Shown here piece by piece: positions 1 through 5,582 of a DNA stretch of 7,783 nucleotides. The stretch is from Ktedonobacterales bacterium (lineage in GTDB: Bacteria; Chloroflexota; Ktedonobacteria; Ktedonobacterales; JADMIN01): positions 1-7,783 of the forward strand of contig JANWHL010000206.1 of assembly GCA_025450405.1 (NCBI GenBank), read 5' to 3'. The first letter of the stretch is position 1, and each line of letters starts with the position of its first letter. The translations under genes and the position numbers were made by a program. The notes under the pieces are model-generated. The model saw only the letters and a list, made by a program, of their open reading frames with translations. It had not been told where the DNA came from and did no database searches.

Positions 1-14
1 CGCCACTTCTGCAT

Positions 15-73
15 AGTCCCCGAAGGGGGACTTCGTGGCCGCGGGCCGTCCAGCCGCGGTTTCAACCGCCTGG
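15..73. repeat. Two adjacent hairpins downstream of the SWIM gene
   Basis: The first hairpin has perfect 7 bp arms, AGTCCCC at 15-21 and GGGGACT at 26-32, with loop GAAG. The second pairs GCGGTT (56-61) with AACCGC (64-69) and is extended by CCAG (50-53) against CTGG (70-73), with a two-base bulge at 54-55. They lie just past the minus-strand stop at 114. Neither is followed by a T-run on the minus strand, so an intrinsic terminator is not clearly supported. The compact paired-hairpin form looks like a dispersed palindromic intergenic repeat, but no second copy is present in the window. Confidence 0.45.
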
Positions 74-113
74 GCCACCACCACCGACCACCACGATTTG
101 GCCTGACGCCCCC

Positions 114-1031
114 TCACCCCAGCGCTTTTATCATTGGCACCAGCTTGTTTTTGCGCCCGTGCTTCGCCAGCAGGTCGTCTCGGTACGCGCGCCACTCACT
201 CTCGCGGTTGGTCTGGCGATACGCGTCGCGCGCCCGCCCGAGCCAGCGTGCCGCGTCATCATAGTGAGCCGCCCGGCCCTCGTCCATGGTCGGCTCCGCG
301 CGCTGCCGCGCCGTCTTGATCCCCCACTCGGGGCGTACGCGCGCCACCAGCTCTGCGAATGTGTCGGCGTGGATGACCGTGATCGCGTCCTCCACCAGGC
401 CTCCGTGCAGGAATACGTCGATACGCCCCTGGTCAGTCGCCGACTTCACCGTGCGCAGGTGATCGATGAGATCGGGGCGCACGTCCGCCCAGCACTCCCC
501 CGCCACCTCCTCTGCCCTCAGGTACGCTGCCAGGCTTGCGTCCTCGCGGAAGGCGCGCTCCGCCGCCCGCAGCGCACGCTCGTGTTGCCCGTGCGCCAGC
601 GCCTCGTCGCGCAGCCACGCCGCCAGTTGTGCCCTCGAGCCCCCTACCGCGTACCCCCCGATGCCGGCCGTCTGGATCCTGTCCCCACCATACAGCGTGG
701 TTTCCAGCGTCAGCCCGTGGTCGGCGATCCCCATCGCCCGCTCGTGCTCGCCCGCCGCGGCGAGCGCCTGGGCCAGATCCAGCGCCTCGCCCGCTGTCGC
801 CAGATACGCGCGCCCATACGCCTCGGCCTCCGCTCCGCGTCCCAACCGCGCTCGCAGCGTCGTATACGCCACCGTCTGCCCCGCCGCTCGCCCGGCCGCT
901 CGCGCCAGGTTCAGATATTCGTCGCTCCTCCCCTGGCGGGCCAGCACGCGCAGCCGCGCCCGCGTCAACAGACCGATATCTTGCGGCGCGTCCTCCTCCC
1001 ACTCGTCCGGCGCATCCTCGTCCCCGCGCAA
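114..1031 (-). CDS. C-terminal helical fragment of the SWIM gene
   Basis: This frame carries the rest of the SWIM-family protein, from LRGDED (about 1031) to the stop at 116-114. It contains repeated helical pairs with Ala at helix-packing positions, such as LRVLARQGRSDEYLNLA, ALDLAQALAAAGEHERA and WLRDEALAHGQHERALRAAE, spaced like a TPR/SEL1 solenoid. It ends in a basic tail, KHGRKNKL. No ribosome-binding site or start belongs to it: open sequence upstream to 1157 is a wrong-frame extension over the middle segment. A 21-residue Gly-rich stretch at 636-698 (beginning TLYGGDRIQ) interrupts a helical pair and looks like an insertion. As a separate CDS it is probably not translated. Confidence 0.45.
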   Translation of the reverse strand: MRGDEDAPDEWEEDAPQDIGLLTRARLRVLARQGRSDEYLNLARAAGRAAGQTVAYTTLRARLGRGAEAEAYGRAYLATAGEALDLAQALAAAGEHERAMGIADHGLTLETTLYGGDRIQTAGIGGYAVGGSRAQLAAWLRDEALAHGQHERALRAAERAFREDASLAAYLRAEEVAGECWADVRPDLIDHLRTVKSATDQGRIDVFLHGGLVEDAITVIHADTFAELVARVRPEWGIKTARQRAEPTMDEGRAAHYDDAARWLGRARDAYRQTNRESEWRAYRDDLLAKHGRKNKLVPMIKALG

Positions 1032-1389
1032 CCCGCAGGAGCGCGGGGCTATCCCAACCATGCAACGCCGCCGCGTACGCCGAGTCGAAGCCGTCATCCA
1101 TACCGTAATCGTCCAGCTCCGAAATCCATCCCTCGATCTTTGACGCCCACGCCTCACGCTCCTCCGGCGTCAGCTCCGCGCTCAGCGGCGCCTCGGTCCA
1201 CGCCGGCCCCAGGTCGGCGAAGAACACCGCCACCTCGCCATCCGAGTCGTCGAGCGCATCCCGCTCAGAGACACACTCTTCAGTGATACCCTCCAGCGTC
1301 GCCAGCGCCCCGGCGGCATCGCCCGCCTCGAGATGTTCGTCCACGCGTCGCGGCACCTCCGCCACCTCACCCACCACCGATCCCACCTG

Positions 1390-1980
1390 CTAGTACGCCT
1401 CCGACGGGCGCATCCGATCCAAGCTGTGCAGGATGCCGCGCACCTCGCGCCGCACCGCGTGGGCATCCACCCCCGTCGCGGCGCCGCGCCTCGGCGCCGC
1501 GCCCGCCGGCGCTTCGGCCGCGGGGTTACCGCTCGGTGAGGCGCCGGCGATGACGACCCGTGGTGTGGCCAGCCGGCGCTCCACCGCGTCCAGGACCGCG
1601 GGATCGACGCGCATCAGGTCCAGCGGCAGCGCGCGCAGCCGCTCGGCATCGAGCCCCGCCAGCAAGTCCTCCAGAGTTTGCCGCTCCTTGATGAATTCAG
1701 GGTGGCGCGCGGCCACGAGACACGCGGCGACGATATGCTTGCACCATCCACCCCAGTCATACGGGCAGGTGCACGTCGCCGTGATGACGCGCGGCGTCCC
1801 GAAGTCGCGGCGCGCATGGTACGGCACGTCCGCGCGGCCGCGTACCTCCGCCTCCAATACGTCTCCGCGCCGCGCCAGCGACAGCACCGCGCCCCGATCC
1901 GCGTACTCGCGCCCCCGCGCGAACGTTTCCGCCTCCACGTACTGCCGGATGGTCGTCTCCGTCAGGTTCGACCAGGCCAT
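1390..1980 (-). CDS. N-terminal fragment of the SWIM gene, ends at the amber codon
   Basis: This is a 196-residue open frame holding the complete SWIM module. Residues 1-60 are the usual lead-in, with a TIRQYVEAETFARGREY segment. The zinc ligands are C70, C72, C80 and H82. A helix, roughly EFIKERQTLEDLLAGLDAER, follows. The region from about residue 135 is Ala/Pro/Gly-rich and looks like a linker. The fragment ends RPSEAY-stop. If the TAG is real, this is the only part likely to be made as a stable product: a small zinc-finger protein without its helical tail. The Shine-Dalgarno is GAGG, about eight bases before ATG. No convincing promoter is seen upstream. Confidence 0.6.
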   Translation of the reverse strand: MAWSNLTETTIRQYVEAETFARGREYADRGAVLSLARRGDVLEAEVRGRADVPYHARRDFGTPRVITATCTCPYDWGGWCKHIVAACLVAARHPEFIKERQTLEDLLAGLDAERLRALPLDLMRVDPAVLDAVERRLATPRVVIAGASPSGNPAAEAPAGAAPRRGAATGVDAHAVRREVRGILHSLDRMRPSEAY

Positions 1981-2132
1981 CTCCGCCACCTCACGTAGCT
2001 CCGTACCCCGTGGCGCCCAACTCCATGCGGCATCACGTTCGGTGCCCGCGACTTCGGGCCACCGCAACGACTGCGCACCGCGTATGGCCCCCATAGGCAA
2101 GAACCTAAGAGCAAGCATACGGCTTCATCCCG

Positions 2133-2179
2133 CCGGCCTGGCGCCGCTCCCCGTCGCGCTTCCTCCCGCGCCAGGCGGC
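2133..2179. repeat. GC-rich inverted repeat
   Basis: GCCTGGCGC at 2136-2144 pairs perfectly with GCGCCAGGC at 2168-2176. Flanking GCC/GGC adds partial pairing. The loop is 23 bases, which is long for an intrinsic terminator, and no T-run follows on either strand. Confidence 0.4.
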
Positions 2180-2272
2180 ATTCGCTCGAATCACTGCCCC
2201 ACGGTTGCGCCGCCGCTCTCTCCGCCTCGGTCGTCCGCCCCCCGCACGAGACGCTTGGAGCTCAGGATGACA

Positions 2273-2292
2273 CGCGGAACTTCGATTCCGCG
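2273..2292 (-). terminator. Candidate hairpin terminator for the fur-zip operon
   Basis: CGCGGAA (2273-2279) pairs with TTCCGCG (2286-2292) around a six-base loop. It lies about 120 bases past the ZIP stop in the transcription direction. There is no U-tract after it, so it may instead be a structural part of the surrounding repeat-like segment. Confidence 0.3.
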
Positions 2293-2412
2293 GCCTCGCC
2301 CCACCACCACACGCGCCAGCGGCCCCAACACGCGCGGCCGCGTCCTACAGCCAACATCCCTGTGCCAGGACGCGCTTCGGTTGATGCCTATGGGGCGCGC
2401 CGCAAGTGGCCC

Positions 2413-3138
2413 CTACACGAACCGCGTGACCACGAAGGCAAAGGCCGCGCCCACCACCGTCAGCGCGATTGTCAGCGCCGTGCTCCGCTCGCGGTGCGCC
2501 TCCGGGAGGATGTCGCTTGCCCCGATGTAGAGCAGGAAGCCCGCGAAGAAGCCCAGGTAGATCGGCAGCCCGCGTGCGGGGATGGTGAAGAGGAGCGTCG
2601 ACGCCGCGCCCAGCACCGGCGCCACGGCATCCACCAGCAAAAAGCTGAACGCCCGGCGCGGCGGGTTCTTGTTCACCAGCATCAGCGCTACGGTGTTGAG
2701 CCCATCCGAGAAATCGTGAGCGATCACCGCGATCGCCACCACCACCCCCACCGCCGCGTTCACCTGGAACCCCAGCCCAATGCCCACGCCGTCCAGAAAA
2801 CTGTGGCCCGAGAGCGCCAGCGCCGAGAGGACCCCCACTTGTGGATGCCGGTGGCTCGCGTAGTCGTCCTCGTGCGCGTGATGGATGACCGTCAATTTCT
2901 CCGCGACATGAAAGACCAGAAACCCGCAGACCAGCGCCAGCATCGGGATGACCGAATCCATGCGCTCCGCGCCGGTCACCCGAAAAATCTCCGGAAGGAG
3001 ATCGAATGCCACCAGCCCCACGAGCACCCCCGCGGTGAAGCCCATGATGAGATGGAGGCGATCGCGCCCGCGCAGTGCGAAGAGCCCGCCCAGCGTCGTC
3101 GAGACGAATGTGGCCAGCGACAGCAGGATCGCGATCAT
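2413..3138 (-). CDS. ZIP-family divalent metal transporter
   Basis: This inner-membrane protein of 241 residues has the ZIP fold and would move zinc or a similar divalent metal into the cytoplasm. Seven to eight hydrophobic segments are visible. The two metal-site helices carry the paired signatures HSFLDG (H112, D116) and HDFSDG (H141, D145), the binuclear transport site in this family. A His/Asp-rich loop between the third and fourth segments (HHAHEDDYASHRH, residues 86-98) is typical of ZIP metal-sensing loops. GFTAGVLVGLVAFDLLPE (33-50) and the C-terminal ASDILPEAH also fit. I chose ATG at 3138 because GGAGGTG precedes it by about eight bases and it overlaps the regulator's stop as ATGA, implying translational coupling; a longer start at 3168 would add a Gly-rich tail inside the regulator gene. 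Metal specificity is inferred from context; iron or manganese cannot be excluded. Confidence 0.96.
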   Translation of the reverse strand: MIAILLSLATFVSTTLGGLFALRGRDRLHLIMGFTAGVLVGLVAFDLLPEIFRVTGAERMDSVIPMLALVCGFLVFHVAEKLTVIHHAHEDDYASHRHPQVGVLSALALSGHSFLDGVGIGLGFQVNAAVGVVVAIAVIAHDFSDGLNTVALMLVNKNPPRRAFSFLLVDAVAPVLGAASTLLFTIPARGLPIYLGFFAGFLLYIGASDILPEAHRERSTALTIALTVVGAAFAFVVTRFV

Positions 3139-3599
3139 ACCGCCCCCACCTCCCGGCACCGCCGACACCGCCCCAGCAATGTCACCTCATGCCGCTCAAT
3201 CTCCAGGCCGTCGCGCCGCGCCAGGTCATGGAGCGCACCCTCCAGCCGCTCACTCGCCACGTCCAGTGTGGCGTGGCAGCAGCGGCAGACAAAGTGGTGG
3301 TGGTGTTCCGCCAGCGAGCAGAGCGCGTAGCGCCGGCTCCGCGCCTCGCCACCCGGACCACCCTCCCCACCCTGCGCCCCACGCTCGACTCCGGCCCGCT
3401 CGTGCGGATCCTCCACCTCGCTCACCATGCTCAGCGCCACCAGCAGCCCCAGCACCCGGTACGTCGAGGCGGCGCCTGTCCCCGCACGCTCCGCCACCTC
3501 TTGCGCCGTTAGCGGCCCGCCCGCCCCGCCCAACGCCTCCACCACCCGCCGCCGCGGCAAGGTCAACTTGAACCCCGCTTGAGCCAGCCGCTCGATCAT
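3135..3599 (-). CDS. Fur-family metal-responsive repressor, probably Zur-like
   Basis: This is a 154-residue cytoplasmic regulator with an N-terminal winged helix (residues about 8-62; FKLTLPRRRVVEAL, then STYRVLGLLVALSMV as the recognition/wing region) and a C-terminal dimerisation domain. The regulatory motif HHHHFVCRCC (99-108) and a second pair, GRCRRC (C145, C148), supply the two CxxC structural zinc sites. The start at 3599 is preceded by GGAGGTG about seven bases away; starting further upstream (3758) would translate through the operator and promoter. Coupling to a ZIP importer suggests zinc sensing, so Zur is the likeliest subtype, with Mur/Fur as alternatives. One oddity is a Gly/Arg-rich insertion at residues about 69-88 between the wing and the YALC strand, where relatives usually have only a few residues. 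The palindrome just upstream suggests autorepression. Confidence 0.95.
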   Translation of the reverse strand: MIERLAQAGFKLTLPRRRVVEALGGAGGPLTAQEVAERAGTGAASTYRVLGLLVALSMVSEVEDPHERAGVERGAQGGEGGPGGEARSRRYALCSLAEHHHHFVCRCCHATLDVASERLEGALHDLARRDGLEIERHEVTLLGRCRRCREVGAV

Positions 3600-3612
3600 C
3601 CCCACACCTCCG

Positions 3613-3648
3613 TATTGAGAACAATCGCGATTGCGATCAGTCTCAATA
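3613..3648 (-). promoter_or_regulatory. Candidate Fur/Zur operator of the fur-zip operon
   Basis: TATTGAGA (3613-3620) and TCTCAATA (3641-3648) form a perfect 8 bp inverted repeat separated by 20 bases. Inside lies a perfect 12 bp palindrome, CAATCGCGATTG (3622-3633). The site covers the expected transcription start and lies 14 bases before the regulator's ATG, a classic repressor position. Nested palindromes could seat two dimers, as known for Fur-type proteins. Assignment to this regulator is inferred from position and symmetry. Confidence 0.65.
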
Positions 3649-3675
3649 CTAGCACCCGCGCCCACGTCCGCGCAA
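3646..3675 (-). promoter_or_regulatory. Candidate sigma-70 promoter of the fur-zip operon
   Basis: On the minus strand TTGCGC (3675-3670) is a possible -35 and TAGTAT (3651-3646) a -10, with an 18-base spacer. Transcription would begin near 3639, inside the palindromic operator. The -10 is good and the -35 is moderate. The AT-rich patch stands out in a very GC-rich surrounding. Confidence 0.5.
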
Positions 3676-3686
3676 GTGCGCGCGCC

Positions 3687-3712
3687 GCGTCGGTGCGCTG
3701 CGTCGGTGCGCT
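3687..3712. repeat. Perfect 2 x 13 bp tandem repeat
   Basis: GCGTCGGTGCGCT occurs twice without a gap at 3687-3699 and 3700-3712, in the gap between the membrane-protein gene and the regulator. A short palindrome, CTGCCCCGGGCAG (3711-3723), abuts it. It lies just upstream of the regulator promoter; whether it has a function is unknown. Confidence 0.6.
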
Positions 3713-3779
3713 GCCCCGGGCAGACCGGCGCCACTGGCACCATGACGGCGAGCTTCATCCATGACAGCGGCGAGTTCCG

Positions 3780-4442
3780 CTAGCGTGCGTCGATCCGCCC
3801 CGGCGGCACCACGGGGCCCGGTGCTGGCCGCGCCACGGGCGCCCGCATGCGCATCCCGCGAACGAGGGCGGCGCTGGCCAGTTGCGCCGCGGTGAGGAAC
3901 GCGCCCACGATCAGCGCGAAATTCAGAAACAAGGCCAAGGGCGAGTCGGCGAAGAGCCAGGGCGCCCGCCCATCGAGCCAGCCAATGAGCGGCATGATCG
4001 GCTGGAGATAGGGCGTCCAGGAGAGGAAGCCGGCGAGATGCTCGATCGCCAGCGTGTAGAGCGTGAGGATCTGCGCCGCGCCCAGCAGGTACTCCCAGGC
4101 ACCACCCGAGCGCCGGCGCCCCTCCTCCAACCCGATGACGACGGCCGCCCAGAAGAGCACGTAGAGGAAGGTAGAGATGACCTGGCCGACCCACCCGTCC
4201 CAGATCAGCCAGGCGCGCAGGGCGGGGTTGGCCTCGCGCCACGGATCGCCCCAGGTCCCCACAATCGTCACCAGCGCGTCGAGCGGGCCGAAGACCGCCC
4301 ACAGCAGCGTCGGCGGCCACACCCGGCGCAATAGGTCAAGCTGCCGCCGCCCGCGCAGGTACGCGTATATCAATCCCAGCGCCAGCCCGATGGCGCCGAA
4401 GACGATCAACTCCTGGCCCAGGAGTGCGCGCGCGAAGATCAT
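3780..4442 (-). CDS. Hypothetical multi-pass membrane protein
   Basis: I do not recognise this 220-residue protein. It has five or so hydrophobic segments, at about residues 9-28, 44-62, 84-105, 117-140 and 167-194. Trp-rich, acidic loops separate them (GTWGDPWREANP at 62-73, HLAGFLSWTP, GWLDGRAPW). A basic stretch follows the first segment (LRGRRQ) and a soluble Pro/Arg-rich tail of about 25 residues ends it. No signal peptide cleavage site or catalytic motif is seen. The ATG at 4442 is the natural start before the first membrane segment, but its Shine-Dalgarno is weak (GGGAAAG at a poor distance). Hydrophobic periodicity and G/C third positions support real coding. It precedes the regulator by 180 bases, and since the regulator has its own promoter, co-transcription is uncertain. 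It diverges from the CpXC gene. Confidence 0.82.
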   Translation of the reverse strand: MIFARALLGQELIVFGAIGLALGLIYAYLRGRRQLDLLRRVWPPTLLWAVFGPLDALVTIVGTWGDPWREANPALRAWLIWDGWVGQVISTFLYVLFWAAVVIGLEEGRRRSGGAWEYLLGAAQILTLYTLAIEHLAGFLSWTPYLQPIMPLIGWLDGRAPWLFADSPLALFLNFALIVGAFLTAAQLASAALVRGMRMRAPVARPAPGPVVPPGRIDAR

Positions 4443-4484
4443 CGCGGGACCAGTCTTTCCCGCCCGAGCGGTCCGCCAGGTAAA

Positions 4485-4618
4485 CTATCGGCGCGTGATC
4501 CGCTGGCGTCCCGAGGCGCTTTGTCCATCAGACGGCATCCACGCCACTATGGTTCCCTGCCTCCCTCCGGGGCCTCTTTGTGATCCTTTCGTGGACGTAT
4601 CGCTGTCCTATCGGCGCG
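4485..4618. promoter_or_regulatory. 11 bp direct repeat in the divergent intergenic region
   Basis: CTATCGGCGCG occurs at 4485-4495 and 4608-4618 between two divergent genes. The left copy overlaps an AT-rich patch on the minus strand (TAGTTT, 4487-4482) that could be the membrane-protein gene's -10. The right copy is about 50 bases before the expected start of the CpXC transcript. Paired placement suggests a shared regulator site, but the protein is unknown and chance is not excluded. Confidence 0.35.
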
Positions 4619-4631
4619 CACCAACCAGCAC

Positions 4632-4659
4632 TGGGCAGGACGGCACCCGGTGATATACT
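4632..4659 (+). promoter_or_regulatory. Candidate extended -10 promoter of the CpXC gene
   Basis: TGATATACT (4651-4659) matches an extended -10 (TG-n-TATACT). A weak -35, TGGGCA (4632-4637), lies 16 bases upstream, as is common for extended -10 promoters. Transcription would start near 4666, giving a leader of about 65 bases before the ATG at 4732. Confidence 0.6.
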
Positions 4660-4731
4660 CCCAAGGGGCACCGCCGCCGGCGCCCGCTCCCGCCCATCTC
4701 GCTCCACCCCACCCGAAGAAGGCCCCCAGCC

Positions 4732-5406
4732 ATGGCGCGCACCACCGAGATGACCTTCGCCTGCCCCTGCGGCACCACGTTCACCGCCACAGTCCACCAT
4801 GCCGTGAACGTGACCCTGGAGCCTCAGCTCCTCTATACCCTCCTCGCCGGCCGTCTCAACGTCGCCACCTGCCCCAATTGCGAGCGCCAGATCGCCACCG
4901 GCCTCCCCTTCATCTACCACGACCTCAAGCGCGGCCTCTTCGCCTACGTCCATCCCAACGCCGACCTCCCCGAAGAAGACCGCGACACGCTCCTCGCCGG
5001 CCTCCGCCGTGTCTACGCCGAAGCTGTCGAAACTTCTGAGCGCATCAGCCCGCCCCACGACTCCCACCCATCGCGCGCGCGCCAGCGCCACGAGCCCGCC
5101 GACCTCCCGCGCGCCATCGCCGAGCCCGAAGCCCCGCCGATGCAGGTCATCTTCGGCGTCGAGCGCCTGATCACCCTCGTCGAGTCCCTGCTCGAACCCG
5201 AAGAGCGCCTCGGCCGCGTCGCCCTCACCGCCACCGGACCCGATCCCGCCGCTCGCGAGCGCCTCCTCGACGTCGCCCGCCGCCTCGCCACTCAGTCCGG
5301 CTGCCTCGTCGACACCGAGCTCGATGGCGACACCTACAGCGTCTGGATCTACGGTTCCCGCAAGCGCGTCGGCCAGCTCGTCAAGCTCCTCAACACCAAC
5401 CCATAG
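4732..5406 (+). CDS. CpXC-domain protein
   Basis: This 224-residue soluble protein has an N-terminal CpXC domain (residues 1-80): CPC at 11-13 and CPNC at 47-50 form a four-cysteine, probably zinc-binding, site. Conserved family features lie between and after, including VNVTLEPQLLYTLLAGRLN (25-43) and the LPFIYHDLKRGLFAYVHP stretch (58-75). A Pro/His/Arg-rich linker (about 105-135) leads to a C-terminal alpha/beta part with QVIFGVERLITLVESLL and DTYSVWIYGSRKR. The biochemical role of CpXC proteins is not established, to my knowledge. The start is the first ATG after the promoter; GAAGAAGG lies nine bases before it, a usable but modest ribosome-binding site. The gene appears monocistronic, with several hairpins after its stop. 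All four cysteines and normal length argue that it is intact. Confidence 0.92.
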   Translation: MARTTEMTFACPCGTTFTATVHHAVNVTLEPQLLYTLLAGRLNVATCPNCERQIATGLPFIYHDLKRGLFAYVHPNADLPEEDRDTLLAGLRRVYAEAVETSERISPPHDSHPSRARQRHEPADLPRAIAEPEAPPMQVIFGVERLITLVESLLEPEERLGRVALTATGPDPAARERLLDVARRLATQSGCLVDTELDGDTYSVWIYGSRKRVGQLVKLLNTNP

Positions 5407-5456
5407 CGCCGAACTCCAGCAGGGCGCTTCCTCGCTCAGGGGTCCGCCCGCCCCTG
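5405..5456 (+). terminator. Paired hairpins at the CpXC stop codon, candidate terminator
   Basis: AGCGCC (5405-5410), which begins inside the stop codon, pairs with GGCGCT (5423-5428), followed by TTCCTC. Next CAGGGG (5437-5442) pairs with CCCCTG (5451-5456). Both stems are perfect 6 bp. T-content after the stems is low, so intrinsic termination here is only possible. Confidence 0.35.
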
Positions 5457-5476
5457 GCCAACACGCTCATCGTCCG

Positions 5477-5530
5477 GGCCACGGCGGTGGCCACCATCCC
5501 ATCTCCGCCCAGGCCACGCCGGTGGCCTTT
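5477..5530 (+). terminator. Two tandem GGCCAC-N4-GTGGCC hairpins
   Basis: The same perfect 6 bp stem occurs twice, at 5477-5492 (loop GGCG) and 5512-5527 (loop GCCG), 35 bases apart. The second is followed by TTT. A GC stem, tetraloop and short T-run on the plus strand make it the best intrinsic-terminator candidate after the CpXC gene. The duplication could equally mark a repeat. Confidence 0.4.
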
Positions 5531-5582
5531 GTCGCCGGCGGCTTCGTCGGAGCGTCAGGTGGACGCCCGCCGCGTCTTCAGA

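Larger units (their letters stand above)
114..1980 (-). pseudogene. SWIM zinc-finger family protein, interrupted by an amber stop and a frameshift
   Basis: The three pieces read as one protein of about 620 residues. The N-terminal part carries a SWIM zinc finger, CTC-x7-CKH at residues 70-82, including the stretch CPYDWGGWCKH. The C-terminal part is a long Ala/Leu/Arg/Glu-rich helical region resembling TPR-type repeats. SWIM fingers are predicted DNA- or protein-binding zinc modules; the cellular role of this family is not known to me. I chose the ATG at 1980 because GAGGTGGCGGAG precedes it directly, although the frame stays open to 2118. Two lesions break it. The first is TAG at 1392-1390, after the residues RPSEAY, where I recall relatives having Trp; the same frame continues with family-like sequence. 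The second is a frame change near 1032, where the protein resumes in another frame as LRGDEDAPDEW. The gene stands alone, 432 bases downstream of the ZIP gene. The lesions may be true decay or sequence error. Confidence 0.85.
2089..2395. repeat. 307 bp segment bounded by 17 bp inverted repeats (MITE-like candidate)
   Basis: The left end, CCCCATAGGCAAGAACC (2089-2105), and the reverse complement of the right end, CCCCATAGGCATCAACC (2379-2395), agree at 15 of 17 positions, including 11 consecutive outer bases. The segment contains no gene and has two internal hairpins. It starts 109 bases before the SWIM start codon and ends 17 bases past the ZIP stop. Those traits fit a small non-autonomous element, but I see no flanking target-site duplication, and a second copy elsewhere is unverified. 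Confidence 0.4.
1981..2412. other. 432-base intergenic region between the ZIP and SWIM genes
   Basis: No gene is supported here; open frames crossing it lack family resemblance and ribosome-binding sites. It holds the SWIM Shine-Dalgarno next to 1980, a pair of 17 bp inverted repeats at 2089-2105 and 2379-2395, and two GC-rich hairpins between them. On the minus strand, 2272-2260 reads TGTCATCCTGAGC, which matches the core of a short intergenic repeat I recall from many bacterial genomes. No convincing promoter for the SWIM gene was found. Confidence 0.6.

Noticed and set aside
61..113. GTTTCAACCGCC resembling a CRISPR repeat end
   Set aside because: There is only one occurrence, no spacer periodicity and no cas gene. 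The bases are accounted for by a hairpin.
159..1286. 375-residue plus-strand open frame opposite the SWIM gene
   Set aside because: It is an Arg/Pro/His-rich translation typical of the antisense of GC-rich coding DNA. The minus strand carries recognisable SWIM-family sequence.
1433..2530. 365-residue plus-strand open frame across the SWIM start and intergenic region
   Set aside because: It crosses two minus-strand genes and a spacer, is Ser/Arg/Pro low complexity and has no ribosome-binding site.
2362..3330. 322-residue plus-strand open frame opposite the ZIP and regulator genes
   Set aside because: It is rich in Arg, His and Gln with no hydrophobic core. The opposite strand encodes two clear, intact families.
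3649..4320. 223-residue minus-strand frame overlapping the membrane protein
   Set aside because: It is a shifted-frame shadow: Arg/Ala/Gly-rich, without the membrane segments seen in the 3780-4442 frame, and running into the regulator's promoter.
4528..5091. 187-residue minus-strand frame over the CpXC upstream region
   Set aside because: It is antisense to the CpXC domain with its intact cysteine motifs, and it has Gly/Glu/Val-biased shadow composition.
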